64,000 bases of DNA, from positions 2,666,001 to 2,730,000 of the forward strand of contig NC_077224.1 in assembly GCF_024763615.1 (NCBI RefSeq). The letters run 5' to 3'. The notes below the pieces were generated by a model that was given only the letters and a program-made list of their open reading frames with translations, was not told where the DNA came from and searched no databases. Shown piece after piece: positions 23,155 to 35,100 of this stretch. Position 1 is the stretch's first letter. The number at the start of each line of letters is the position of its first letter. The translations under genes were made by a program, and so were the position numbers. The DNA comes from Phlebotomus papatasi (Eukaryota > Arthropoda > Insecta > Diptera > Psychodidae).

Positions 23155-24240
23155 GTTAAATATTTTAAACTTGATTCAAAGGCCTTTCAAATGATTCCAT
23201 TCTTGTTCAAATCGGTTAAGGAATACGCCTTCCAGAGCGGATTTATCCTTTGATTTTGAAAAAAGATCATTTCAAAGAATTTAAAGTGGTACTACTCGAA
23301 GTATTTGAGGTTATGTTATACAAAACACGCATGATTGTTACGAAAAGCTCCAGAATTCAAAGGCCTTTCAAATGAATCCATTCTTGTTCAAATTGGTTAA
23401 GAAATACGTCTTCCAGAACTGATTTATCTTTTGATTTTGAAAAAAAAACAACACTTCAAGATATTCACTGCCACTATTCAAAATGCCACTATTCGAGATA
23501 TTTGAGGTTATGTTATACGAAACACGCATGGTTTTTACGATAAGCTCCGAAATTCAAAGCCTTTCCAATGAATCCATTCTTGTTCAAATCGGTTAAGGAA
23601 TACGTCTTCCAGATCTGATTTATCCTCTGATTTTGCTAAAAGAAATCATTTCAAGAAATTCAAAATGCCACTACTCGAGATATTTGAGGTTTTATACAAA
23701 ACACGTATAATTTTTACAAAAACCTCCAGAAATCAAAGACCTTTCAAATGAATCAATTTTTGTTCAAATCGGTTAAGGAATACACCTTCCAGAGCTGATT
23801 TATCTTTTGATTTTGAAAAAAAAAATCTTCAAAGAATTCAAAATGCCACTCGAGATATTTGAGGTTATGTTATACGAAACAAGTTTGATTTTTACGAAAA
23901 GCTCCGGAATTCAAAGGCCTTTTAAATTATTCAATTTTTGTTCAAATCGGTTAAGGAATATGCCTTCCAGAACAGATGTATCGTCTGATTTTGAAAAAAA
24001 CAACACTTCAAGATATTCAAAATGCTACTACTCAAGACATTTGAGGTTATGTCCGGAATTCAAATGTTTTTCAAATTAATCAATGTTTGTTAAAATCGGT
24101 TAAGGAATACGCTTTCCATATCTGATTTATCCTATGATTTTGGAAAAAAATATTAGAAGGAATGGTCCAACGCAATTACTGGAGATATTTGAGGTTATAC
24201 TGCACGAAAATTCGTTTGTACGATTAAAGCGTGAAAGTAA
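23155..24240 (+). repeat. Tandem array, about 180-bp period, 6 units
   Basis: The marker AATCGGTTAAGGAATAC (or variant) occurs at 23210, 23391, 23587, 23767, 23945 and 24094, spaced 181, 196, 180, 178 and 149 bp. Each unit includes CCAGAGCTGATTTATC, ACTCGAGATATTTGAGGTT and ATTTTTACGAAAAGCTCC. The frames at 23029-23253 and 23807-24079 are repeat-derived. Confidence 0.88.
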
Positions 24241-24364
24241 TAGGTAATTCAAAAACCTTTTCAAAGTGTCTAAAAAATAATAGCATGACTATTTTTGACT
24301 TAACCAGTTTTGCTTAAATAAAATTCTAAGACGTAATTAAGTTCTCTGAACTAATATCGGTAGA

Positions 24365-25190
24365 TTATGGTTTTTCTGCGTAGAGATCGCAAGATCTTCC
24401 GATTTTGAGACAGATATCGCGCGATTTCTCAGACTGAAATCGGAGAATCGTGCGGTTTTTGCACAGTGATCGCGACATCTTATAATTTTTTGTTCAAAGA
24501 TCGCAATATCATGCGATTTCAGCTCTGTATTTGAAAGATCATGTATTTCTGGTAGAACGATTTCTACACAAAAGCAAGATCGGATCATTTCCGCACACAG
24601 ATCCTGAGATCACGCGATTTCTGCATGGGGATCGTACGATCGTCAGATTTTTAGTTCAGATAACGTACAATTTTTGCATTAATATCACAAGATTAAATGA
24701 TGTCTTTATAGGGTGTACAAAATCTTACGATTTCTTGATCAGAGATCGCAAGATCGCACGATCGCACGATTTCTGCCTTGGAATTGTACGATCGTCAGAT
24801 TTTTGGTTCAGATTCGTACGATTTCTGCATTAATATCACAAAATCAAATGATGTCTTCATAGGATTTGTTAAATCTAACGATTTCTTGCTCAGAGATTGC
24901 AAGATCGCGCGATTTCTGCCTTGGGATTGCATGATCGTCAGATTTTTGGTTCAGATATCATACGATTTCTGCACTGAGATTATAAGATCGAATGGTGACC
25001 TAATACAGATTGCAAAATCTCACGATTTATTACTCAAAGATCGCAAGATCGTACAATTTCTGCACAAAGATCGTAAAATCACACGATGTCTGCATTGGAA
25101 TAGCATGATCGACAGATTTTTGGCACAAATATCGTACGATTTCTGTATTGAGACCACAAGATGGAACGATTTGCGGAATGGACGCAATTT
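24365..25190 (+). repeat. CGATC-rich minisatellite, about 30-bp units
   Basis: Units such as AGATCGCAAGATCGCACGAT followed by TTCTGC repeat about every 30 bp, with the pair GATCGTCAGATTTTTGGTTC and ATATCGTACGATTTCTGCAT recurring as a longer-order unit. GATC and CGATCG palindromes are dense. The open frames of 100 and 185 codons on the plus strand lie in this repeat and are not supported as genes. Confidence 0.85.
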
Positions 25191-25375
25191 TTGGCTCTGC
25201 TATATTATGACTTCAGCATTGACATTCTCACAAATTCAGCCAATCGATCCTTTTAGAGAGATTAACAGTGAAGCGTATACTTCGGGAGCAAAGGCCATAA
25301 GGAATCAATTAAATAGAACATGCTCTTCAGAGTGAAATTAGACGCGTTTCAAATGTACAACTTGGTGGAACGTAG

Positions 25376-25480
25376 TTTATCCTCCTAAAGGTTTAAAATT
25401 AACCTTTTTTCTTCAAGATAAATCAATCGATGTTCAAAATCAGCTCTGAAAGGGTTATTTTTAACCTTTCGGAGGATAAA
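25376..25480. mobile_element. Short hairpin element, TTTATCCTCC ends
   Basis: TTTATCCTCCTAAAGGTT at the left, AACCTTTCGGAGGATAAA at the right, then a second inverted pair AATTAACC/GGTTATTT inside. 105 bp. No clear target duplication. Confidence 0.5.
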
Positions 25481-25689
25481 ATCTGCACCAATTTTTCAAA
25501 AGTTTACTTTTGAAAAAGTTTCAAAAGTTTTTTGTATTAGTAAATGGGACAACTTTTTGGGGACCCCGCTCTGAAGCACAGTGATACTTTGCCAAGAAAA
25601 CACCTTAGCACGAGATGTTTTCTTCAGAATTAACATGAACTAACTCTGAACGAACACAGTGATTAAACTATTTCTGTAGTGTTTTTCTT

Positions 25690-25940
25690 CACTGAGAAAA
25701 AAGGGAGTGCGATTAACTTTTTTTCCTCGTAACTTTAACACTTTTTAGGTGTAAAAATATATCAAAATTTCTTAATGTTAATTTTACTCCTTTTTAAGTG
25801 TAAAATTAACATGAAAGAAAAATAACTTTAACCCATAATACACTTAAAAAGGGTAATATTTACACAGTTTTCGGATCAATACTGCAGGGTCAAATTAACA
25901 CTTCCGGAATGTTATTTTAACTTTTTCGGATTTCTCTCAG
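25690..25940 (+). mobile_element. CACTGAGAAAAA MITE family, copy 1
   Basis: Runs from CACTGAGAAAAAAGGGAGTG to GGATTTCTCTCAG. The family interior has GTTAATTTTAC-type words in both orientations, GGTGTAAAAATATATCA and ACTGCAGGGT. Full copies are about 250 bp and the insertion site is TA. Confidence 0.85.
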
Positions 25941-25948
25941 TATTGGTA

Positions 25949-26539
25949 GGGTAAATTAAGCTAATTCAAAACCTGCTCCAAATGGAAATTTTTCCCTATT
26001 TCAAATGGAAACATCATTGTTTTCATAATAAATACAGTACTAAACTATTATATTTATATGTTTTCTATACCTCAGTTTCATTATTTAGTTAACTTTGCTC
26101 CAAATAAAGCAAAAATCCATTCATATTCACAAATTTTAATTTGTTATTTTTTTGGAGAGATTTTCTTATTTTTTTAGATGGGAAAGGTGAAAAGACCAGG
26201 AATAAGAACAAATCCTGCACTCAGGAGAAACTCAACAAGGTTTTGGAAGCCTTTCGTCGCGGTTTTAGTTACACTCTTTGTCTCCAATTAGAAACTTTCC
26301 CTTGTCTCCATTTGGATTAATTTGATTCCAATTGAAGCATTTCACACTACCGTATTTTTCTTGTATTTAAGAAGTTTTCAAATTATATCTAAAGAATTTT
26401 CATTGAACAGTAACATTCTAGAAGAGCCAAGGAGCAAATTTATGTAAAACTCTTTTCAGAAAAAAATTGAAGTTAATGTGTTGAATCTTCTGTCAAAGTT
26501 AAAGCGTCTGGAAATGGTTTTGAATTAGGACATTTACCC
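25949..26539. mobile_element. TA-flanked TIR element, GGGTAAATTAAGC ends (copy 1)
   Basis: GGGTAAATTAAGCTAATTCA at the left and TGAATTAGGACATTTACCC at the right, with TA outside both. The same element is at 55772-56491, with about 130 bp extra inside. Shared interior includes GGAAGCCTTTCGTCGCGGTT. Confidence 0.85.
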
Positions 26540-26559
26540 TATATGTACCTTCTAAACCT

Positions 26560-27420
26560 CAAGAATACCCTGAACTCCCTCCGAAATTCGAGCACCCTAA
26601 ATTGGATGGTTAGTATCTCGTGTGATCTTGCTCCCAATAGCCGATTATGTGGTCCGCATGTGAGAAGTCAGAGACGCAGATTGTGCTCCTGATTTTGTCT
26701 GTGGTCCCATCGTTTCTGGACCCATGGCAATCAAACTTTTTTTTTTGGGGAAAACGAAGAGGTAATGTGGAGAAGACGACCCGTGTACACAATCCCATCC
26801 TCAACATCTCACATGCAAATGAGGTCGTGCCGAAAATAACAATAAGCTATTGGAATTTTTCTTGTGCATTTTTCGTGTGGTTATTAGCTTTGGCGCAGCT
26901 CTTTGAGGATTGAAAATGCCTATATAAGAGAGGTATAGAGAGGAGCCCAAAACAGTCCCAGACGCCGCTTACGGATTGGAGAATGAGAGAACAAGACAAG
27001 GATTTCTTTTTCCAGGCGCGCGGTTTACGATTGTAGATCAATCTCACTTGTTCTTTTCCATCTTCTTCTTCTCCCTTGACTCTGACCAAGAGAACACACC
27101 TTCCCTCCCAGCCCCCAACCATATACCCACGACTTTGGTCCTAAACTTGTGGCTGCTGCACAAAATATTTCTCGGAAATTGTAATTTGATTTAGTGTAGT
27201 TCCTTCTCACGTCGTCGGCGTCTGTTGGTGTGTACAGAATCTCTTCTCAGGCTCTCTTTTTTTTCTGCCCTCCACCTCCCCTTATCCTCCTTTGTTTGAT
27301 AGAATTGTTATCACCAGAGGAATTTTCTGTGTAATTTTCTTAACATTCCATGTATTATGTAAATCATACGCTGCGGTTGAGGGTGTTTCCAGCAGTGAGA
27401 GTGAAGGAGTTAACATGACC
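26560..27420. other. Single-copy island with candidate promoter
   Basis: G/C-richer, non-repetitive. Contains an octamer ATGCAAAT at 26813-26820 and the TATA/initiator pair at 26921-26957. Frames on both strands are unrecognised. The best candidate in intron 3 for an enhancer or internal promoter. Confidence 0.35.
26921..26957 (+). promoter_or_regulatory. Candidate TATA + initiator promoter inside CycD intron
   Basis: TATATAAG at 26921-26928 and CAGTCC at 26953-26958. The initiator A is 33 bases after the first T, the same spacing as the candidate at 3054. Oriented opposite to CycD. The first ATG (26983) opens only a 17-codon frame. Confidence 0.35.
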
Positions 27421-27958
27421 ATTCAGACAATTTGCAATCAAATCCAAAGTCAAGAGATCTTATTTTAATGTTTTATGCACTAAAGTGAAACTGACTATCG
27501 TACTGATCTTACAAATTTAAGATAAAGAAACGTTGTAGATTCATGTGTTAAATCTACCCACGAATCAACTTCCTTTTGATCGTTTACATCTGACGGTGTT
27601 AAAATCGGGTTTTTGAGCTTTTATCGAGTGAAACTGTCTGTGATATGTTACCAAAATAATGTAATTACATAAACTATAGATTATGATCAGTTCTAACTAA
27701 TTAAACTTCAGTAAATGATTATTTTTTAAACCAACTAGAAATACAATTGAAGTGAATGATTATCTTCATAACGAGTAATAAAGAAGAATTTGGGTTAAAT
27801 TTATCACAGAATGGCGTATCAGTCTTGATTTAAAATAAAGAAAATGTTGTACTATAGGTGATCATAGTTTAATGTGTTAAATCAACAGATGTGTCTACAT
27901 CTTTTCAATCCTTTATATTTGATGCAAGTGCAATTGGGTTTCGGGAATTTTCAAGGAA

Positions 27959-28050
27959 ATGTTAATTTTACCCTGCAGTATTGATTCGAAAACGGTGTAA
28001 ATGTTACCCTTTTAGGTGTATTGGGGGTTAAAGGTACCCTTAAAAAGTGC
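27959..28050 (-). mobile_element. CACTGAGAAAAA MITE family, copy 2 (truncated)
   Basis: Only the part from TTAATTTTACCCTGCAG to ACCCTTAAAAAGTG remains, in reverse orientation; both ends are lost. Confidence 0.75.
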
Positions 28051-28059
28051 TAACCAAAT

Positions 28060-28580
28060 ATATGGAAACGGCATTTCCTGGTGAATTTTCGTTTAGGATT
28101 AGCAAAATTCACCTATCGGTTAGCATTTGGTGCTCGTTTGGAAGGCATTGGATTCATAACCTCAACATGGCAGTTGTCCTTTCTCTGCATCTTATAGAAG
28201 TATCGCAGAAATCTTATAGAAGTAGGTAGTGAAAATCGAAGGAAATACATTCCTAGAAATGCCCTTCACAGATTGCTCAGGAGACTGACAGAGGGGAGCG
28301 CCTCTCCAGATAGCAAGGGACCTATCAGATTGGCTACTAGAATGTGCAGAGAACTTGCATCATTATTACAAAAGTACAATTGCTGAACAGAGCAGATTTC
28401 CCGTGTGAAATTGCAAATTCTTTTCTTAATGTTATTTCTAGAACGTTTTTGATACTTGGTGTTGCAAACAAAATGCATTAGAAGATCAACTTTTTCCTAG
28501 GTGTCCGACTTTTCAAATTTAACCCTAAAGTGTGGTGGTTCAACACACGTTTAGTTTATATTTATATCAGCGTGTGTTTT
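28060..28580. other. Intron stretch, no feature seen
   Basis: No gene or repeat recognised; frames of 60-70 codons only. Confidence 0.35.
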
Positions 28581-28589
28581 GGGATCTCA

Positions 28590-28740
28590 ATGGGGCAATA
28601 GGCAAGACCGTTGGCTCTTGAGCGGTGAGATCTCTGATTCGACTCTCACAGCTATGAGTTCGAGTCTCGCCACGTGCAAGCAACTGAATTTATAGAAAAA
28701 ATACATTTTTTACTGTGATAAAACGTAATAAAATGTACCA
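28590..28740 (+). mobile_element. tRNA-derived SINE-like copy A
   Basis: GGGCAATAGGCAAGACCGTT (A-box-like) ... GAGTTCGAGTCTCGCC (B-box-like), then a non-tRNA tail. Shared with 63125-63285: GACCGTTGG, GCGGTGAGATC/GCAGTGAGATC, TCGACTCTCA and GAGTTCGAG. The A-to-B spacing and missing acceptor pairing argue against a functional tRNA. Confidence 0.5.
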
Positions 28741-28810
28741 TCTCTGCCCAAAAAACTTCAGAAGCACGGCAGAAGCATTTACTACGGAAAAAGCGTTCCT
28801 GGGCGATCTA

Positions 28811-29022
28811 CACTGAGTGAGAGAAATCCAAAAAAGTTAAAATAACATTTCGGAAATGTTTATTTTAGGTGTATTAGGGGTTAAAGTAACCCTTTTTTTA
28901 TGTTAATTTTACCTTTAAAAGGTGTAAAATTAACATTAAAAAATTTTGATATATTTTTACACGTAAAAAGTGTCAAAGTTATGAGGAAAAAAAGTTAATC
29001 GCACCCCCGTTTTTTCTCAGTG
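28811..29022 (-). mobile_element. CACTGAGAAAAA MITE family, copy 3
   Basis: Reverse orientation, both termini present, TA at 28809-28810 and 29023-29024. About 40 bp missing near the GGAATGTTAATTTT region. Confidence 0.85.
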
Positions 29023-29368
29023 TACGGTCAGCAGAATCTTCCAACACGGGGCGCATTGTAATAATTACATTGTAATAGTATATACATTGTAATAGTAATA
29101 GTAAAAAGTGTCTCGGCACGATTAATAATAATAACGTGTAGTGTTTCTAAACATAGTGATTACAAAGTAAAGAAAAAGATAACAAGGATAAACGTTGATT
29201 TGCTTTTTACTGTGATTATTCATGTACAGTTGCTCAAATTTGTATTTCGACAAAACGCGTAATCTGAAAATGTGTAATTTAAATTTTATATAATGGTAAA
29301 CTGTGTAACCAACTGCGAATGATTACACAGTTGTGTACATTTTCTTACATGTTTCGTGTAAGATTAAA

Positions 29369-29465
29369 CAGTTTTCAGACAAAATCTGTCCAAATTACAC
29401 AGTTTTCAAACAAAATACGTACAAATTACACAGTTTTCAGACAAAATGTGTACAAATTACACAAA
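29369..29465 (+). repeat. 31-bp tandem repeat, 3 copies
   Basis: CAGTTTTCAGACAAAATCTG starts at 29369, 29400 and 29431; each unit ends ACAAATTACA. The 92-codon frame over it is repeat-derived. Confidence 0.8.
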
Positions 29466-29739
29466 TGTGTATCAGTACACGATTACTAATATGTAAAATT
29501 TACAATGAAAATTATGGTAAAGTAGCTGAAAATATTTTACCGTGTAGGGTATTTTCGAGCCCTTCTTTTACACCCACATGTATTGAAGCAACACATAAAA
29601 CTCATAATTGAGTGTTTAGCATACACATTTAAATTAATGGAAGAGTGGTACATTCTCCTGAATTTATTCTGCAACAATATTTCTTAGTTTATGCAAACTA
29701 GCTTAATAACCCTGTCCAACTGAATAATTGTTGCAATGG

Positions 29740-30530
29740 ATCATATTTATGGTGGATGTTATTTGACTCTTTGGTATGTTGCGTGGCTCATGCATTCCTT
29801 ATGCTCAACATCGCACCAAAAGTCCTCTATTTTGTGGTCAGAGATCCATCTGTACTGGACCCTAGGAATACCAACTTCTTGACTCCTTTTAATGTCCAAT
29901 TGTATGGACACCTCTTGGTTTCTCCCTCTCTCTGATCAGTTAATCTTATACAGCTTCTTTGTGCGTTTCTCTTTTAGAGAGGATTTTTTCACTCTGGCAA
30001 TTTTCCCACACAGACCCCAAGCCACCGACACTTGACGTCTTGGTGGGCAAATTCAGTGTTTGGAGAACACGAAGAGAGCACAATCATCCCGCACCAAGGC
30101 AATCCGGTCGCGCGGGATGATGGAGTTTTTGCTCTTCGAACCCATTCTTCAGCCGAGCCAACATTCACGCACCATATTCATTTATATTTATATAGATTTT
30201 TTTCGTATTAATGCTCAAAACAGCCACCGACCTCCCTCATTTCCAGCCAACACTGGGAAAAAAAGCACCACATCTCAGGGACACGCGGCCTCAAGAGGAT
30301 TGAGCTCTCTTCCCTGTTCTCGTGAGATCACAAGGATTGAATATTCAACAAGTGGGCATTTTTGCATTTTTGCACCAAAGATCACTAATTACCTTTTTCT
30401 TAGGAGTGATCATCATGTTTACATTATTATTGTTAAAGACTGGATTGTGTTATTTATGGCAAAATATTGTTTTTCTCCTGCCCAGAGGAGGTATGTCAAT
30501 GGATAGTATTCTGTCCCAAGTACAAGACAG
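29740..30530. other. Single-copy island; 148-codon frame unassigned
   Basis: G/C-richer. The plus-strand frame 30060-30506 has no domain I recognise and an untypical composition; I do not call it a gene. Candidate intronic regulatory DNA. Confidence 0.3.
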
Positions 30531-30819
30531 TTGAAGTTTCTTGAAATTAAAACTAAAAAAAATTCATGAGAAACCAAAGAGTAGAACGTATTAGCAAAGA
30601 GGTAATGATTATTTCCAATAACAGTGGAATCTATTTTAAGATCTTCTTTTTAATATGTCCCGAGGCTAAATTCTACACATAATTGTTAATTTTGCATTGA
30701 ATTTGCACAGTTTTATGTGTTTATTACCTATAGCGATCTGTCTTCAAAAAACTCTTCAAATTTTAATTTAATGCAGTAAATAAATGTCTGTATTTTCGCG
30801 TGATTTGGATTTAGAAACG

Positions 30820-31990
30820 CAAATTTTGAGGTTATGAGAGATATTTTCGAGAACACATAATTATGGAGCCCCGAATGGGGCTAAAATATTATGAAACAGA
30901 GGTTCTTATTCTCTTATTTGATAAAAATAAAAATAAAAAATCATTTTAGAATTTGAGGTTATAAATGACATAACCACAAAAAACGTATTTCTCTTCAAAA
31001 CAGTTCATTTAACAGTTCATTCTCATGCCATACTTCATAACATTTTAGAAACATTAAAAATATGCTAAGCGAATTTATATTGTAAAATAAACTTTTGTTC
31101 TTTGTCTTAATCTTTGAGGTTAGGGGTAACATAACCTCAAAGTTTTGAAATTAACGATTTAACAAAAAAAAAAAAAAAACAAAATGGCGAATCTTGGAAA
31201 AATTACAAATGTATTAAACATGATGAATTTAAATTTTAAATAATCTTTTAATCTTTGTATTGATCATTGAGGTTAGAAGTAACATAACCTCAAAGTTTTC
31301 AAATTAACAATTTAACCAAAAACCAAATAAATGAAAATCTTGGAAACATGAAAAATATGTTAAACATGGCGAATTTAAATTTTAAATAATCTTATGTTCT
31401 TTGTCTTGATCTTTGAGGTCAGGAGTATCATAACCTTGAGGTTAGGAGTAACATAACCTCAAAGTTTTCAAATTAACGATTTAACCAAAAAACAAAATGA
31501 GGGAAAGTCTTGGAAAAATTAGAAATATGATAAATATGATGAATTTAAATTTTAAATTTCAATTTTTTCTTGTTCTTTGTCTTGATCTTTGAAGTTAGGA
31601 ATAACATAACCTCAATGTTTTAAAATTAGCGATTAACCCAAAAAAAAGAACAAAATGAGGGAAAATCTTGTAAACATTAGAAATATGTTAAACATGATGA
31701 ATTTAAATTTTAAATAATCTTTTGTTCTTTGTCTTGATCTTTGAGGTTAGGAGTAACATAACCTCAAAGTTTTCAAATTAACGATTTACCCAAAAAACAA
31801 AATGAGGAATCTTAGAAAAATTAGAAATATGTTACACATGATGAATTTAAATCTTAAATAATTTTTTGTCCTTTGTCTTGATCTTTGAGGTTAGGAGTAA
31901 CATAACCTCAAAGTTTTCAAGTGAACGATGCATCTAAAAAAAAAAACAAAATAAAAGAAAATCTTCAAATTAGACAGAAAGTCTTTCCTA
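30820..31990 (+). repeat. Tandem array, about 150-bp period, GAGGTTA...TAACCTC core
   Basis: The core TTTGAGGTTAGGAGTAACAT continues AACCTCAAAG, a 10-bp-arm hairpin. Markers at 31116, 31269, 31415 (with an extra at 31438), 31591, 31743 and 31887: spacings 153, 146, 153 (from 31438), 152 and 144. Diverged copies start near 30825 and 30955. The rest of each unit is TTTTGTTCTTTGTCTTGATC and AAACATGATGAATTTAAATT. Confidence 0.9.
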
Positions 31991-32039
31991 AAATGAAAGA
32001 TTTTTAAATTTTCCATTCAAGAAATTGCTCTTCTAGGTT

Positions 32040-32720
32040 ATGTACCGCAAAATCCTGATAGAATTTAACCTCCCAAGCCTTAGAGTGCTCAATTAAAACC
32101 CTTTCGCCGGTTGACTATTGATGACAAAAACACAATTCATTCATGGCAATCACAAGAATGCGCTAGTGAAACAAAGAACACCATCACCAATGGTTAAAAT
32201 ATCAAAATTAACCAGATTCCATGAAGAGGAGCGCATTCCATCCTCTTGCATGTACTTCTAAGAATCCACCCAAACGATAAAACGGGCATTTAAAACTGCT
32301 AAAAAGTACATGGAAAATTTGCTGATGCTAAGTGCGCGAGGAGTAGTGTTTATCAGTTTGAACTTGGATGCATGTTGTTGGGCGACAAAAATTTTACAAA
32401 CATTGTATATGTATCTCTTGGGAATTCTTTCTTGGGACTCTGATTTTTTCTCCAAGTGCTTTTTTTTTGCAGTAAACATGAGCTCAACATGCGCACACAT
32501 ACAGCCAAAGGAACTACGATGAGCGACGATTAATATAATTTCATTCATAAAATTTTGCCGGACGCAGACATCCGTTGAGGAAAAAAAAGCATCACTGAAG
32601 CACTCTCAGTGCATCCAGAAGTGGAGGAACAAGCCGCGAGCGGAGAGTGTGGCAAAAAAAGGCGAAAGACTTTGGGGATTACATGGAGAAGGGGTTATCT
32701 GAGGGGATTCCTAAATGAAA
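32040..32720. other. Single-copy island, no gene recognised
   Basis: Overlapping 96- and 70-codon frames on opposite strands (32258-32548, 32310-32522) with no recognisable content. Candidate regulatory DNA. Confidence 0.3.
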
Positions 32721-33670
32721 AACAAAAATGCGAAATAGTAGAATCAACCAAGATCATTTGAGTTGCTCAGAGCAAAAAGGGTCTATCACATATGCTTTTT
32801 CCTATTAAAACAGTAGAAATAGAAATTTTCACTTAAGAATATACTTCAGTCGAGTTAATTTAATTTGCAGTGATACTGTCATTTTGGGGTAGTAGTACTA
32901 CTTTTGTTAGATATATTTGACAGCAATGGGAAAATAATTGTTTAAATTATTTTTTTAGCAAATCTTTTTAATTACTTCAAAAGATACTAATATTATAGTA
33001 AGGTGAGGTAACTGGATCGTTTTCCGAACAGTGCTACTTAAACGCTTGTTTTTAGACTGATGAAATTCTTTTTTACACTTTTTTAACTTGACTAAAAATT
33101 GTATAGAAAATATCAGTTATTTTCTATTAATATATATAATACATTTTGTTTGATAAATTCCAGTTAAAATATTGTTATTTTCCCTTAAAATTACGACTAA
33201 ACATTTTTAGATCCATAAACAAGTCATAATATAATCTATTTTTGAGTGAAAATGTATAAAACTATGTCAAAAATTTCTAAAGTATATTTATCTTACATAT
33301 TCATGCCATTATGTTCACATAATGTCGTGAAATTGTATGAACATCATGTTCTGATTTTGTGAAAAAAGTTTTTAAAGTTGATTTTGTGAAAAAATTTGTG
33401 AAAAAAGTGATGTCTCACATTAATTAGAGTGTTTAAATGCACAACCGTATGCAGAAAAATCGAGTATACAGATAGAAGGCATTAAATTCGTCAAAGTAAG
33501 TGCAAATGATGAAAAAGTAGTGAATTAACACTTCGTTTGTGAGAGCTAATATTTTCTTCCCTTAATTGCAGTGTACCGCAAGTACAAGCATTAGGACAGC
33601 TTCCAGATCATTTTTTATGAAATCAAATTGCAGAATGAGTGCCCAGAATGCAGAAAAAGTTTATCAAAAG
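32720..33670. other. AT-rich intron DNA, nothing recognised
   Basis: No frame over 60 codons and no clear repeat. Confidence 0.4.
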
Positions 33671-33675
33671 CATTA

Positions 33676-33904
33676 GGGTCGGAGGAACGTCTGTTCGACA
33701 GGGAACCCCTATTGACACTTTTGTCAAAATGTTGAAAATTATTGAATGTATCTAGTAAAATATAAGTAATATAACGGGTTTTCTGTAATATACCTTTTAC
33801 TATAAACAGAGATGTTCAAATTTCATATCCCAAATGGTACAGAGTAGGGTGTCAATAGGTGCTGACACGAGTTCTTGAAGTGTCAATAGACGTTCCTTTC
33901 ACCC
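33676..33904. mobile_element. TA-flanked MITE, AGGAACGTCT ends
   Basis: GGGTCGGAGGAACGTCTG and (inverted) GGGTGAAAGGAACGTCTA with TA outside both; internal CTATTGACACTT in both orientations. A one-sided remnant of the same family is near 53965-54030. 229 bp. Confidence 0.7.
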
Positions 33905-33906
33905 TA

Positions 33907-35100
33907 TCTTTCAGTGTTTTGACATTTTTGCTATATAGTGATATTATTGTCGTAAGAAGTCTACAAAATGTAAATATGATATACGACATCTTGTAAATAT
34001 AATCACTAAAATATATAAATGTGTTTTATTTTCTGCTTTTCTTACTTATTCGGGTTACAATACCTTGATTTTATTTTATCAGAACAAAATGAAGATTATG
34101 GCGTGGAAAAATACAGAAAACTGGCGACGCCAGACTCAAATTAATGGAAAAATTATACACAAAACATTGCAGTGCAATTATATTTGACCAAATTAGTGTT
34201 TAAAGGGCTATATTCTATCAATACACGCAGTAAAAATTTGAGAACCATAAGTTTTTTAAATGATGTAATGTAAAAAGCAATAAATTTATTCAACTTTGTT
34301 GTATTTAATTTCTCAGCTTTCCCTTAAGAATTTCAAGTCGGGAATGAAATTTTGTTCACTAATATTTTAGCCTCTAACGGAAAACAATTATTGCATTAAA
34401 CTTTCATACGCGATAAAAGTGAACGAGGCACAAAAAATGTGACTGAATCGTTGAGGATAAATATTTATTCATTTGAGGAAAATATTTGACCAAGTCTTAA
34501 AGAAAAATGGACAAGGAATGACAGTTCTTCAGTCGATAGTTATAATATTGGTATGACAGAGTGATTATATTTTATTTAGTCATAAACAATACATTTTACC
34601 GTACACGATGACTTGATTAACTCTAAAATAAAAAATTGTTATATTTCGGCTATAAAAATTCCCCATTCACCCGAATATGGGCCTGTTTTATACGTTTATA
34701 TAGAAGAAATTTGTAAAGTCTTCGCCATCATTTTCGTATAGATATCAGACATATCTACTCATTTATGGCGATAAATGCTCCTTGCATTCAATTTGCGTAT
34801 GATGTATAATACCATGGTAAGGACTGGGTTAAAATACTAATTTCCACTCATTTCTGGTAACACTCATTGTAGAGCATAACAGAACAGTGAATTTTTCTCT
34901 TTACCAATATACTTCAGTAGAGATAAAAATTCTATTTGAAATGATTTTTTAGCCACGCCCCTTGCTTGGTAAAATCAACAAAAGTTTTTATAAATACAAA
35001 ATTATGCAAAAGTTCTAAAATGAAATAAAGTTGTTAAGATACAATAGCATTACAAAAAGTTAATTAACAGTAATGCATTTTAGCACAGAGCATAGTAATT
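33907..35100. other. AT-rich intron DNA, nothing recognised
   Basis: No gene, no clear repeat. Confidence 0.4.

Noticed and set aside
24778..25335. 185-codon plus-strand frame
   Set aside because: Lies almost wholly in a 30-bp minisatellite; a stop-free repeat unit explains it.
30060..30506. 148-codon plus-strand frame in a single-copy island
   Set aside because: No domain or family recognised, irregular composition, no splice or promoter support; likely chance in a less AT-rich island.
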